Origin: an uncultured Sphingomonadaceae bacterium
GTDB lineage: Bacteria > Pseudomonadota > Alphaproteobacteria > Sphingomonadales > Sphingomonadaceae
Assembly: GCA_947488845.1 (NCBI GenBank)
Contig: CANLBM010000016.1
Location: 1-64,000 of the forward strand
Direction of reading: 5' to 3'
DNA: 64,000 nt
How positions within the stretch are numbered: position 1 is the first letter of the stretch; every line of letters begins with the position of its first letter. Shown piece by piece: positions 1 through 9,332 of this stretch. Under the pieces are notes generated by a model, which saw nothing but the letters and a program-made list of their open reading frames with translations, was not told the origin of the DNA and made no database searches. A program made the position numbers and the translations under genes.

Positions 1-77
1 TGGCATCAGTCCACTGGCATTCGAAGCCAAGGTGGCATAATGAGATCAGTCACCGGCGCAAAACCGTTACAAGTCCA
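1..77 (+). mobile_element. 3' end of an IS3-like insertion sequence (partial)
   Basis: The first 40 bases read in frame 2 as the last 12 residues of a protein ending SPLAFEAKVA and a TAA stop. This tail is typical of the orfB transposase of IS3-family elements, which end in similar SPxxFEA motifs. The bases after the stop, to about position 77, end in ...CA, as IS3-family right ends usually do, and may be the terminal inverted repeat. The rest of the element lies outside the window. The identification rests on a very short tail and the right boundary is a guess. Confidence 0.4.
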
Positions 78-364
78 CTTTGGAATGGCGACAACTGGGA
101 CCGATGTGCTCGCTCTAGGGTAGGTCGGCCGAAATTCTCAAATGATTCGAGTGCCCATCTTTAAAGTCTATGGGGCACCATTACATAAGATATTCTAATA
201 TTGAGCGAAAAGATATTCGCTAAATCAACGCTACGTTTCGGACTGGACGCGCCGGTTCAGGCGTAAGTTCAGAATCCATACTGATAGCGGATGTCAAACC
301 AGCGCCATCGCTGTGCTATCGTTCTGGAATTGCCAGACCATGCAGAGCGTATCAGCCAGAAATG
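78..364. other. intergenic stretch, no gene seen
   Basis: This gap separates the presumed IS end from the stop codon of the HlyD-type adaptor gene. I see no reading frame with coding character, no RNA gene and no clear terminator. It may hold a small remnant of the IS insertion site. Confidence 0.5.
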
Positions 365-1579
365 CTAATCATCCCGCAGCCTGACCGAGCGTCCGTCCTC
401 GATCTTCTCGCTGGGATGCAGAATGACGTCATCCCCGGCCTCAAGGCCTCTCGTTATCTGCGCACGCTCATCGTTCATCCGCCCGACCGCAACCGGAACC
501 AGATGCGCTTCACCGCCACGCATGACAAAGACCGACCATTGGCCCTTGTCCCGGAAAAGCGAGCTGATCGGTACTTGCAGCACTTTATCGCCCGACCATT
601 CCACAACCCTTACAATCACGCGGTAGCCGTGGCCCAGCCGTTCGCGGGCAATCCGGGGATCGACAAAGTCGATGATCACATTCACCCTTTGCTCCTCGAC
701 ACCCAGCGCCGAGATTTTGGTGAAGCCGAACGGCTCGATCAACTTCACTTTGCCTTTCAGCGGTTTGTCACCGCCCCAATTGTCGATCAGCACCGCGCTA
801 CCCGGTTTGATTTTTACCGCATCGCCGGAAAGCAGGTCGCTCACAATCTCGATGTCGGAAGGATCGCCAAGCTCCATGATCGGAGTGCCAACAGCGACCG
901 TTGCCTGGCTTTCCTGAACCACCCGCAGCACCGAACCGCTTTCCGGGGAACGGACGGCCAGGGCGCTGCCGCTTGTTTTGGAGGCGGAAGGCGCAATCAG
1001 TCGCGCTCTCGCTGCGCGCAATTCAAACCGGGCGGCATCCATTGCACCACCGGCTTCTGTCAGTCGCGCAGCGCTGCTGTCGCGCGCAGCACGGGCCGCA
1101 TCATGCGCGGTGCGGGTCGCAAAACCGCGTTCGTAAAGGGCATCGATCCTGCTGAAATTGGCTGCTGCGAGCTTGCGGTCGGCTTCGGCCTGACCGATTC
1201 TTGCCGCCGACGACTGCACGCTGGCCTCCAGCGCCTTGATCTGCGCGCGCACTTCGGCTTCATTGCGGCTGTTCAGGAAATCGGGCTGGGCCGGCATGAT
1301 CCGGGCTACAACAGTCTGTCCGGCAACCACCGGATCACCGGCCTCCAGATCGACCCGCTGCAACTCCCCGCTAATCGGCGCGGCAACCACATAGATATCG
1401 CGGACGCGGGTTTCGCCCTCGTCGTCGATGGTAACAAGCAAAGGGGCTTCGACAGCCTCGGCGACATCGACATCCAGTGGCGGCGTGCGCAGCGCGAAAA
1501 AGACAGCAAATATGATCACCGCTACCACCAGACCGATCAGGACTCTGGGGCCGGGCCGGGACAGATGTTTCTTGGCCAT
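365..1579 (-). CDS. HlyD-family periplasmic adaptor subunit of an ABC efflux system
   Basis: A membrane-fusion protein of about 404 residues that would bridge the inner-membrane ABC permease to an outer-membrane channel. One N-terminal membrane anchor (about residues 13-31) precedes a lipoyl-like beta domain, an Ala/Arg/Glu-rich coiled-coil hairpin (about 100-195), the second lipoyl half and a beta-barrel/membrane-proximal region, the usual HlyD order. The ATG at 1579 is preferred over the TTG one codon upstream. It lies 4 bases past the permease stop, so the two genes are translated together as the last genes of the operon ATPase-permease-adaptor. No outer-membrane TolC homologue is nearby. 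The substrate cannot be told from sequence; lipids, macrolides and peptides are exported by relatives such as MacAB and DevBCA. Confidence 0.85.
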   Translation of the reverse strand: MAKKHLSRPGPRVLIGLVVAVIIFAVFFALRTPPLDVDVAEAVEAPLLVTIDDEGETRVRDIYVVAAPISGELQRVDLEAGDPVVAGQTVVARIMPAQPDFLNSRNEAEVRAQIKALEASVQSSAARIGQAEADRKLAAANFSRIDALYERGFATRTAHDAARAARDSSAARLTEAGGAMDAARFELRAARARLIAPSASKTSGSALAVRSPESGSVLRVVQESQATVAVGTPIMELGDPSDIEIVSDLLSGDAVKIKPGSAVLIDNWGGDKPLKGKVKLIEPFGFTKISALGVEEQRVNVIIDFVDPRIARERLGHGYRVIVRVVEWSGDKVLQVPISSLFRDKGQWSVFVMRGGEAHLVPVAVGRMNDERAQITRGLEAGDDVILHPSEKIEDGRSVRLRDD

Positions 1580-1583
1580 CAAA

Positions 1584-3968
1584 TCACTCCCTTGTTTTCA
1601 ATACGCTGACGAGGTCGAGCCGGTCGAGCCGGCTGCGGACAAACAGGGCCGATACCGCTGCTGTCAACAGCACCACCAATATCGCCATTGCTACCGTTTC
1701 CGCGGTCAGGGCAAAAGGCAGGATGAACAAGTCCCCGCTCATCGACGCCGTCAGATATTTGGACAGATAATAGCCAAAGACCGCGCCCAGCGGCAGGCCG
1801 GCGATGACAATCAGGGCAAGTTCGCCCAGCAGAATATAGGAAACTTCCGGACGCCTGTAGCCAAGAACCCGCAATGAAACCAGATCACGTGCGCGCTCGG
1901 CCAGACTGATCCGCGCGTTGTTATAGACCACGCCAAACACGATCAGAGCGGCAAAGCCGGTATTGAACAAAGTCACGATCCCCATGGTTTCACCCACTGT
2001 TTCCTCGATCCCATTAAGCGCCGCCGCCCGCTGGGAAAATCCGGCGATGATCGGCATGTCCTTGAGCCGCCGGTAAAGCGCGTCCGCCTTGTCCGGGTCA
2101 ACACTGAGATAGGCGCCGGATGACAGCGGCGCTTCGCGCATGATCGGGCCCAGCCGTTCAAAATCGACATAGGCCGGATTGCCGACCGGGCTTTTCAATA
2201 TGCCCGCAACCGGCATCGTCAGTTGCGGCCTGCGGCCATCGGTTATCTCGACATTGATTTCGTCACCGGGTTTAACGTCCAGCTGCTTTGACAATATGCT
2301 GGAGATCATCAATCCGCGCGGCGGCGGCTGGGTGAGCCCGCCGTCGATATCAACCAGCCGGTTGAGATCACCATCGGGCTTCATCCCGGTCAGGCTTTCG
2401 GTTCTCGACAGATGGCCTGCACTTAGCGTGGCGCCAACATAGCGCACCGGCTCGACGCGCATGACGCCGGGCAGCCGCTCCAGTTCGTGCAACACTCTTT
2501 CGTCGCGCGGTTCGGCAAAGGTCACATTGACGTCGGCGCGATTGGCCTGGTTGAACAACAGATCGGTCATCAGCCCGACATTATCCATCGATCCGGCCGA
2601 TGTCACATAGAGACCCAGCGCCGCCGCGATACCGAAAGACCCCAGCATCGACCGGAAGGGCCGCCGGACCAGACCGCGCAAGATGATCCTGGTCGGCTCG
2701 TCCAGTTTCCTGATTTTGCCGATCAGTTTGGCAAATCCGCCGGAATAGTTGGGCGGCACCGGCGGGCGCATGGCCTCGGCAGCGGTAAGCTTGCCGATTT
2801 TCCGAACCGTTTGCGCCGCCCCCAACAAGACGACGGCCATGGCAACCAGACAGGAAATCAGGAAAATATCGAAACCGGCGCGATAGGTCAGGAACGGAAA
2901 CACGAAAAATTCCTGATACATGCCAGCGAGGCCCCGGCCCATCCAGTTGCCGAGCATCATCCCCATGATCAGTCCGGGCAGCGATAGTACCAAGGCCAGT
3001 TTCGCATAGTGGGCCATGATCGTTCTATTGCGATAGCCAAAGGCGTTCAGTAGCCCGATAATCTCGCGCTCCGATTCAACCAGCCGCGACAGCACCATGT
3101 TGATCAGGAAGGCCGCCACGCCGAGGAATATCGGCGGCAGGATCGCGGTCATGCTGCTCAGCTGCGCCAGTTCATTCTCCAGGAAGCGGTCTGAAATCTG
3201 GTCACTACGGAGCGTGGCGCCGCGCCCGCCATATCGTTCCAGCATCGTGTCGATCCGGTCGATTACGTCTTGCCCGTTGCCGCCGCGTTCAAGCCGGATC
3301 AGCGCTTCGTTAAAGGCATTGGTGGAATTGAGAGCGGCCGCGAGATGTTTCTCGCCCATCCAGAGAACGCCAAAGCGGCGATTGTCCGGAAATATCTGTC
3401 CCGGCCCAATGGCATAAATATATTCAGGCGAGAGCACCGTTCCGACCACCCGCAAATTCTGTTTCTTGCCGTAAAGCAGCGCCTCGATTCTGTCGCCGAG
3501 GCCAATGCGCGCCGCATCGGCAAATTTCTCGCTCGCCAGCACTTCGGTCGGCTGGTTCGGGTCAGGCATTCTGCCGCTGCGCAACACCAGTGCATTGACG
3601 CGCGGCATGCCGCCTGGCGGCAGCGAATGGATACGCGTCGTGATCGGTTCGGATATGCCGGGTATATCCAGCGTCGCCCCCGACGTTATCCGGCCCTCGA
3701 CGATGCTCACACCATTGATCGAGCGGATTTCGTCGATCTGGCGTTCGGGGAACCGTTTTGCGGAGGCAAAAATGTCGGAGAACCGGTAGCGGTCATAATA
3801 GGCATCGCGCGTCGCCTCCAGCGAACGTATCATTCCGAATGACATGACCACCATGCCGATGCCCGCCGCGATCACGAGGGCGATGGCAAAGGCCTGCGAC
3901 CGCAATCGCCAGATATCGCGCAATAATTTGCGATCCAGCGCACCCAGCCAGGCGGGCAGGCTCACCAT
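1584..3968 (-). CDS. ABC transporter permease with two FtsX-type domains
   Basis: An inner-membrane protein of 794 residues. It has an N-terminal membrane helix (about 25-47), a large extracytoplasmic MacB-like domain, three helices near 275-395, then a second extracytoplasmic domain and a second set of three helices near 675-785. This duplicated FtsX arrangement is that of single-chain permeases of the DevC/YbbP/MacB superfamily, which move substrates from the outer leaflet or periplasm by mechanotransmission and do not use a channel. The ATG at 3968 overlaps the end of the ATPase gene by 7 bases and the gene ends just before the adaptor, so the three proteins are very likely one complex. 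The substrate is unknown. Confidence 0.85.
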   Translation of the reverse strand: MVSLPAWLGALDRKLLRDIWRLRSQAFAIALVIAAGIGMVVMSFGMIRSLEATRDAYYDRYRFSDIFASAKRFPERQIDEIRSINGVSIVEGRITSGATLDIPGISEPITTRIHSLPPGGMPRVNALVLRSGRMPDPNQPTEVLASEKFADAARIGLGDRIEALLYGKKQNLRVVGTVLSPEYIYAIGPGQIFPDNRRFGVLWMGEKHLAAALNSTNAFNEALIRLERGGNGQDVIDRIDTMLERYGGRGATLRSDQISDRFLENELAQLSSMTAILPPIFLGVAAFLINMVLSRLVESEREIIGLLNAFGYRNRTIMAHYAKLALVLSLPGLIMGMMLGNWMGRGLAGMYQEFFVFPFLTYRAGFDIFLISCLVAMAVVLLGAAQTVRKIGKLTAAEAMRPPVPPNYSGGFAKLIGKIRKLDEPTRIILRGLVRRPFRSMLGSFGIAAALGLYVTSAGSMDNVGLMTDLLFNQANRADVNVTFAEPRDERVLHELERLPGVMRVEPVRYVGATLSAGHLSRTESLTGMKPDGDLNRLVDIDGGLTQPPPRGLMISSILSKQLDVKPGDEINVEITDGRRPQLTMPVAGILKSPVGNPAYVDFERLGPIMREAPLSSGAYLSVDPDKADALYRRLKDMPIIAGFSQRAAALNGIEETVGETMGIVTLFNTGFAALIVFGVVYNNARISLAERARDLVSLRVLGYRRPEVSYILLGELALIVIAGLPLGAVFGYYLSKYLTASMSGDLFILPFALTAETVAMAILVVLLTAAVSALFVRSRLDRLDLVSVLKTRE

Positions 3969-4699
3969 TTCAGTTCCGACGGCGCGATGCGTCGAGGGTT
4001 GTTGCGGTCTTCGACCAGCGCACCGTCAGCAAAACGCAACAGGCGATCTGCCATTTCCGCAATCACGACATTATGGGTAATCAGAAGGGTGGTTGTGCCC
4101 AGCTCGCGATTGACCTGGTCGAGCGCGTCGAGCACGATAACGCCCGTCTGGCTATCCAGCGCGCCCGTGGGTTCATCGCAGAACATGACCTTGGGGCGTT
4201 TGGCAACGGCGCGGGCGATCGCTACCCGCTGCTGTTCACCGCCCGACAGCTGCGAGGGAAAATGATCAAGCCGCTTTTCCAGTCCGACCAGCGCCAGCGC
4301 TTCTTCGGGTGTCATGGGGTCGTCCGCGATCTCGGTGATCAGCGCGACATTCTCGCGTGCGGTAAGCGATGCGACCAGATTATAGAATTGGAACACAAAG
4401 CTCACCGAGTTGCGGCGATATTCGGTCAGTTCGGACGGGCCCAGAGCGGTCAGCTCCCGGCCCTCGAAAAATACCTGACCATCTGTGGCGTCATCGAGAC
4501 CACCCACGATGTTGAGGAAGGTCGATTTTCCGGAACCGCTGGCACCGAGCAAAACCACCATCGAGGATCGCGGCAAGTCGAGATCAATCCCGCGCAGAGC
4601 ATGGACCGCGGTTGGCCCCTCTCCATAAACCTTGGTCAGGCCGCGAATGGAATAAAGGCTGCCTTCCTGCCCGGAGAATGAGGTTTCCGGTTCCGCCAT
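3962..4699 (-). CDS. ABC transporter ATP-binding protein, LolD/MacB type
   Basis: A cytoplasmic ATPase of about 245 residues that powers the adjacent FtsX-type permease. It shows Walker A GASGSGKST (about residues 52-60), signature LSGGEQQRVAIARA, Walker B followed by DEPTGALD, and a switch His in LLITHN. The DEPTGALD form is characteristic of the LolD/MacB/FtsE subgroup. I chose the ATG at 4699, with a purine-rich GAGA just upstream; an in-frame TTG at 4762 would add 21 residues that do not resemble the family. It is the first gene of a three-gene operon. About 280 bases separate it from the next gene upstream and contain a perfect 7-bp stem at 4916-4938 without a T run. Confidence 0.88.
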   Translation of the reverse strand: MAEPETSFSGQEGSLYSIRGLTKVYGEGPTAVHALRGIDLDLPRSSMVVLLGASGSGKSTFLNIVGGLDDATDGQVFFEGRELTALGPSELTEYRRNSVSFVFQFYNLVASLTARENVALITEIADDPMTPEEALALVGLEKRLDHFPSQLSGGEQQRVAIARAVAKRPKVMFCDEPTGALDSQTGVIVLDALDQVNRELGTTTLLITHNVVIAEMADRLLRFADGALVEDRNNPRRIAPSELKW

Positions 4700-4980
4700 C
4701 AATCTCGGCGTATTGATGACATGTTTGTCACTGGCACGACTTTGTCCTTCCCGTTCGAACAACAGGGCATGCGATCGACCCTGCCAGATCGGTTCAAACT
4801 AGGCGGATGCCGGAATGGTCGCGATAGGTATTGTTACGGAAATATCTGCGCCGATTTTTCGTGCTTCTCCGTCTGTAGCGCAGATTGGAGAATCTTCCGC
4901 GGAGAGGCGCGGCCTTCGAGGCAGCGTTGCGATGCCTCGTGATATAATTCACCTTTCGACCGGACCCTCTTCAGCGGGTT

Positions 4981-5865
4981 TCACTCGCCATAGCGCACCA
5001 GATATTCGCGGCAATCAGGGCTTGCTTCGGCAAATTCATATCGCGCGGTCAGCGGGTTATAATGTGCTGCTCTCGAATAGGTGCAATCTGTGTCCGTTTC
5101 GCTAACAAGATCCGCACTGGTCATTATCCGTGCACTATTATCTGTGTCCAGATTGACGCCGCGTGGATAGGCGGTGGCTTTGGCGCTGTAATTCAGGACA
5201 GGCCAGGTATCGTGTGTCGTTGGGGCCAATGTGATGCGCCCCGTGAATTCATAAATATCATGGCATGCCCCCTTGCGGTTTTTGACATCCTTTTCCGAAA
5301 AGCAGGCGCGGATGGTTTTTTCGCCATCAAAGGGGGCCGCCAATATCTCGCGGGCGGTGGGATATTTCGTGCCGACTCCCTGCAGGTCATAAAGATAGAG
5401 CACCGAAGAACCTGCGCCACCGCCGGAATATGTTTCCGACACCGTTGCTACAACGCCGATAATATAATCTGGCCCTCGGGAATTTTGATCCTTGTCTCGT
5501 GCAATATAATTGTCCCACAACCTGACGGTGGAATTTTCGTCAAAATTGCTCGTCAGAGGAACGCTCAGTGACGCGTTGGGAGAGGATTTTCCGAAACCGC
5601 GATCTTGTACCAAAATTGCAATCGCATCCGGATCCTGGTAGCTCATTGCAAAACATTGGATCCCGCCGTTCAGGCATATGCTGCCGTCTGCAAGATTTGC
5701 CACGTCTCGATCGGGCAAACCGTCAGGAAGTTCCATTGTCCGCGCGATGTTCTGATGGTCGTCCGTAGCCAGAATTTGCGACTTTTTCTCGCTGGGCAAT
5801 GCCAGAGCAATCGATGGCGCTAGCGCCGCGCATATAACAGTCAGCAAAAAATTTGTTCGCATCAT
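4981..5865 (-). CDS. secreted protein of unknown function with six cysteines
   Basis: About 294 residues. The N terminus is a clear Sec signal peptide (MMRTNFLL..., hydrophobic core, cleavage expected near ALA-LPSE), so the mature protein is periplasmic or exported. The mature part holds six cysteines in three close pairs (near SICLNGGIQC, RACF...GAC and DTDC...PDC), which suggests disulfides. I recognise no domain. The ATG at 5865 is preceded by GGAG at a good distance, so I prefer it over an upstream start that would put eight residues in front of the signal peptide. It stands alone between the efflux operon and a long noncoding stretch. Confidence 0.7.
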   Translation of the reverse strand: MMRTNFLLTVICAALAPSIALALPSEKKSQILATDDHQNIARTMELPDGLPDRDVANLADGSICLNGGIQCFAMSYQDPDAIAILVQDRGFGKSSPNASLSVPLTSNFDENSTVRLWDNYIARDKDQNSRGPDYIIGVVATVSETYSGGGAGSSVLYLYDLQGVGTKYPTAREILAAPFDGEKTIRACFSEKDVKNRKGACHDIYEFTGRITLAPTTHDTWPVLNYSAKATAYPRGVNLDTDNSARIMTSADLVSETDTDCTYSRAAHYNPLTARYEFAEASPDCREYLVRYGE

Positions 5866-6550
5866 TGGAAACTCCGGTGAGAGAAACAACGAGAGAACCG
5901 ATCATTTTTTCCCTGTTACGCCATCAATAGCCCGACCAGATTTTCCCGTCGATAGTCAAAAGCATCAAGATCATTCCGTTTGCCGCACGCCTGTCCCGGG
6001 GCGTTCGCGCAAAATGGTTTTCGCTCATCGGCATGTTGTCGACACTGACGAGAGTTGTTGGAGTATTTGGGATGCCAATGGCCCGCACCATTGATTTGAC
6101 GCCGAGGGGAGAAGCGGACGATCGAAACCTGAGAACCCTTTTGCCAGGCCGCAAAGGCCATGTCTTGCACCACGTAATTCTGGATTACGCGATTTCGGGT
6201 AATTTTGGCCGTTTCCGAAATTGACCATCTTTCACGATAGTCTCTCATCTGGAATAATGACCATTAGCCCAGATGTCGCATTCCAAGTGCGGTGTGACCA
6301 ATTGCTCCAGCGATTCGGACATTGGTCCTCATGGATTGCAGGCCTCCATATTCGGGAGAATATTATCCGCCTGTGGCTTAGTTGCAACGCAAAACGGGTC
6401 TTCTTCAATAAAGCGCAGCAACACGGGGTCCATAGGCGTTAAGCGCTGGACTATCCTCCTGTTTTCGATCAGTGCTCCGCGTCGAAATGGGCAGTCCGTT
6501 CCATTTAATTTCAGACCTACGACAAAATGATCGAGGCACAGGAGACACAA
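5866..6550. other. long intergenic stretch upstream of the first TonB receptor
   Basis: These 685 bases lie between a minus-strand secreted protein and a plus-strand receptor, so they must hold the receptor promoter. Several short open frames exist, such as minus-strand frames ending at 5916, 5924 and 6329, but none has a good ribosome-binding site or a recognisable product. Minus-strand frames of plausible residue composition are broken repeatedly by stops, so a decayed gene is possible. I can support no gene here. Confidence 0.4.
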
Positions 6551-9106
6551 ATGAATATCTCAAAATTTTTGGCCGCCACTGCTCTTAGCGGTGTCATCGC
6601 AACTGCACCTGCCTATGCGCAGGATGTCCAGCAGGAAGAAACCTTTGACGATAACGTGATCATCGTCACTGCTTCCAAGCGTGAAACCTCGCTGCAGGAA
6701 ACCCCGATTTCCGTTTCGGTGACAACCGGCGAAACGCTCGAAAACGCGCAAATCCGTGACATACTCGACCTGCAATCGGTCACGCCTTCGCTCAGGGTCA
6801 GCCAGCTGCAGACCTCGTCGGCGTCGACCTTCATCATTCGCGGCTTTGGTAACGGCGATAACAATTTCGGCATCGAGCCTTCGGTTGGCGTGTTCATTGA
6901 CGGCGTGTTCCGTTCGCGTTCCGCTGCGGCCCTGTCTGATCTTCCCAATGTCCAGCGCATCGAAGTGCTCAACGGCCCGCAATCGACACTGTTCGGCAAG
7001 AACGCTTCTGCCGGCGTGATCTCGGTGGTTACACGTGAGCCGCAATTCGAATTTGGCGGAGCGGTTGAAGCCGTTTACGGCAATTACAACAATGTCGTCC
7101 TCAAGGCCGATATTACAGGTCCGTTGACAGACAATATCGCTTTCTCGGTCGACGGTAGCTATAACCGCCGCGACGGCTACGCGAAGATTGTCAATCTGGA
7201 CGAAGAGCAGAATGATCGCAACCGCTGGGCCGCCCGTGCTCAGCTTCTGATCGAGCCGACAGCGGATTTGAAGATTCGTGCAATTGGTGATTATTCGCGG
7301 ATTGACGAAATCTGCTGCCAGGTGACGACAGTTGTTGCCGGGCCGACCGCCGGAGCGATCCAGTTGCTTGGTGGGCAATTCTCGACCGATCGATTCAGCT
7401 ATGATGCGTATCTCAACCAGGTTCCGATCAACAAGGTCGACAATTATGGTGGCTCGATCCAGGTCGATTATGACGCTGGTCCGCTTTCTTTCACGTCGAT
7501 CTCTTCCTACCGCGAACTGAAAAACCTGTTCGTATCGGACATTGACTACAGCAGCCTCGACATCGCCAACGAAACCCGTAACCAGAAGGTCAAGACGCTG
7601 ACCCAGGAATTCCGGGTCGCATCGGACTTTGACGGTCCGGTCAACTTCCTGCTGGGCGGCTATTATTTCGACGAAAGCATTTCACAGATCAGCCAGATCG
7701 ACAACGGTACACAGATCAGGGACTTTTTCGAGCTTCTGGCTGGCGGAAACCCGGCCGATATCATCGCCGGCAACCCGAGTGTATTCAATGGGGTTGAAGC
7801 AGCTCTTGGTCTGCCCCAGGAATCGATTTTTCTCACCCCGCTGCTCACTGCCGAGCAATTCTCGATGGACAACACATCCTATTCGATTTTCGGCACGGTT
7901 GATTTTGAACCGGTTGATGGCCTCGTCTTTACCGGTGGTTTTAACTACACCGACGACAAGAAGGACTTCGCACTCGCCCAGCAAAGCTTCGATCCACTGG
8001 GGCAAATCAATCTGGTCGATGCGTTCATTACTTTGGCAACCGCGGGCACTGTAACGACACGCGATCAATTCCAGGCGCTTCCGGCCGCTAACCAGGCGGC
8101 TCTGCTCGCTGCGGCACAGTCAGCTGCAAACCCCTTGATTGGCCTCGCTGGTTTCCAGTTTCAGCCACCCTTCCTGACAATCCCGAATGCTGTGGAAGAC
8201 GGCAAGACCCGTGATGACAAGTTCACCTATCTGCTGCGTGCATCCTATCGGATTTCTGACGAAATCAACGTTTATGGTAGCTATGCAACGGGCTTCAAGG
8301 CGAGCTCGGTCAACCTGTCGCGCGATAGCCGGCCGTCCAGCGATGATTTTATTGCAGGACCCGGCGGTTCGACCTTCGCGGCTCCATCGTCGCCTATCCT
8401 CGACGCCGGTCTGGCTTTGCCGAATCTGAGAAGCGGGTCGCGCTTTGCAGGGCCGGAAAATGCCACCGTCTATGAAGTCGGTGTCAAGGGTCAGTGGGAA
8501 GGCTTCGGCTTCAACCTCGCCCTGTTCGACCAGACCATCAAGGGTTTCCAGAGCCTTGCCTTCACCGGCACCGGTTTTGCCTTGCAGAATGCGGGTCAGC
8601 AATCGGTCAAGGGCTTCGAGTTTGATAGTACCATCAGCCCGACCGAAGGATTGGTTTTCACATTTGCAATGACCTATCTTGATCCGTTGTTCGACTCTTT
8701 CACCGGCAGCGTTCTGGGTGATCTGACCGGAGCAACGCCAGGCGGTATTCCCGAGTTCGCTATCTCGACGTCGGCAACCTATTCGCACGAATTTGGCGCC
8801 AGCGGCAACGAGCTGATCACACGGATCGATTACAGCCATGAAAGCAACACACCGATCAATAACGGTTTGCCGACTTATAACGCGAAGCTCGGTAACACCC
8901 AGATTTTTGATCGCGAGGTCAATCTCGTCAACGGCTCGATGACGCTCAAGCTTGAAAACGGCCTCGAAGTCGGCGGTTATGTTCGCAACCTGCTCAACGA
9001 CCAGTTCCTCACAACTGTGTTCGATGGCGTTGCTCAAGAGGGAACTGTATCTGGCTATCCGAGTGCGCCGCGCACTTATGGTGCAGTCGTCCGCTACAAA
9101 TTCTGA
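6551..9106 (+). CDS. TonB-dependent outer-membrane receptor
   Basis: An outer-membrane active-transport receptor of about 851 residues. It has a signal peptide ending in AYAQ, a TonB-box-like stretch (DNVIIVTASKRE) at the start of the mature protein, a plug domain with the usual LPNVQRIEVLNGPQSTLFGKNASAGVI signature region near residue 140, and a long beta-barrel ending in the aromatic KF expected for outer-membrane insertion. The ATG at 6551 has AGGAG nine bases upstream; an earlier ATG at 6527 lacks this. No FecI/FecR-type regulator, periplasmic binding protein or catabolic enzyme is adjacent, so the ligand is unknown. Sphingomonads carry many such receptors for siderophores, oligosaccharides or aromatic compounds. 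It ends 24 bases before a strong terminator. Confidence 0.92.
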   Translation: MNISKFLAATALSGVIATAPAYAQDVQQEETFDDNVIIVTASKRETSLQETPISVSVTTGETLENAQIRDILDLQSVTPSLRVSQLQTSSASTFIIRGFGNGDNNFGIEPSVGVFIDGVFRSRSAAALSDLPNVQRIEVLNGPQSTLFGKNASAGVISVVTREPQFEFGGAVEAVYGNYNNVVLKADITGPLTDNIAFSVDGSYNRRDGYAKIVNLDEEQNDRNRWAARAQLLIEPTADLKIRAIGDYSRIDEICCQVTTVVAGPTAGAIQLLGGQFSTDRFSYDAYLNQVPINKVDNYGGSIQVDYDAGPLSFTSISSYRELKNLFVSDIDYSSLDIANETRNQKVKTLTQEFRVASDFDGPVNFLLGGYYFDESISQISQIDNGTQIRDFFELLAGGNPADIIAGNPSVFNGVEAALGLPQESIFLTPLLTAEQFSMDNTSYSIFGTVDFEPVDGLVFTGGFNYTDDKKDFALAQQSFDPLGQINLVDAFITLATAGTVTTRDQFQALPAANQAALLAAAQSAANPLIGLAGFQFQPPFLTIPNAVEDGKTRDDKFTYLLRASYRISDEINVYGSYATGFKASSVNLSRDSRPSSDDFIAGPGGSTFAAPSSPILDAGLALPNLRSGSRFAGPENATVYEVGVKGQWEGFGFNLALFDQTIKGFQSLAFTGTGFALQNAGQQSVKGFEFDSTISPTEGLVFTFAMTYLDPLFDSFTGSVLGDLTGATPGGIPEFAISTSATYSHEFGASGNELITRIDYSHESNTPINNGLPTYNAKLGNTQIFDREVNLVNGSMTLKLENGLEVGGYVRNLLNDQFLTTVFDGVAQEGTVSGYPSAPRTYGAVVRYKF

Positions 9107-9130
9107 TCTTGACCGAAAATTACAAGATCT

Positions 9131-9161
9131 GGCCCTGTCGAGAAATCGGCAGGGCCTTTTT
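9131..9161 (+). terminator. Rho-independent terminator after the first TonB receptor
   Basis: A GC-rich stem (GGCCCTGTCG against CGGCAGGGCC, one G-U pair) closes a short AGAAAT loop and is followed by TTTTT. It begins 25 bases after the stop codon of the receptor and separates it from the next one. Confidence 0.88.
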
Positions 9162-9332
9162 GTATCCATTTTGCATCAAATTTTGGCTATATGGTGCAAA
9201 AATGTAATGGCGCGGTGCATTTTTTATATTTCGGTCTGGACTTAATCGCGCGATTAGTTGACTATTGATCAATCGGGGGGAAGAGCAAAAGCATCGCTCT
9301 CCGATATAGAAAACGGGATTTGGGAGAGAGAA

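Noticed and set aside
362-1609. Long plus-strand open frame of 415 codons over the HlyD-type adaptor gene
   Set aside because: It is antisense to a gene with clear HlyD features and has low-complexity His/Arg-rich residues; high-GC DNA produces such shadows.
8120-9169. 349-codon minus-strand frame over the end of the first TonB receptor
   Set aside because: It is antisense to the receptor barrel and runs through its terminator region.
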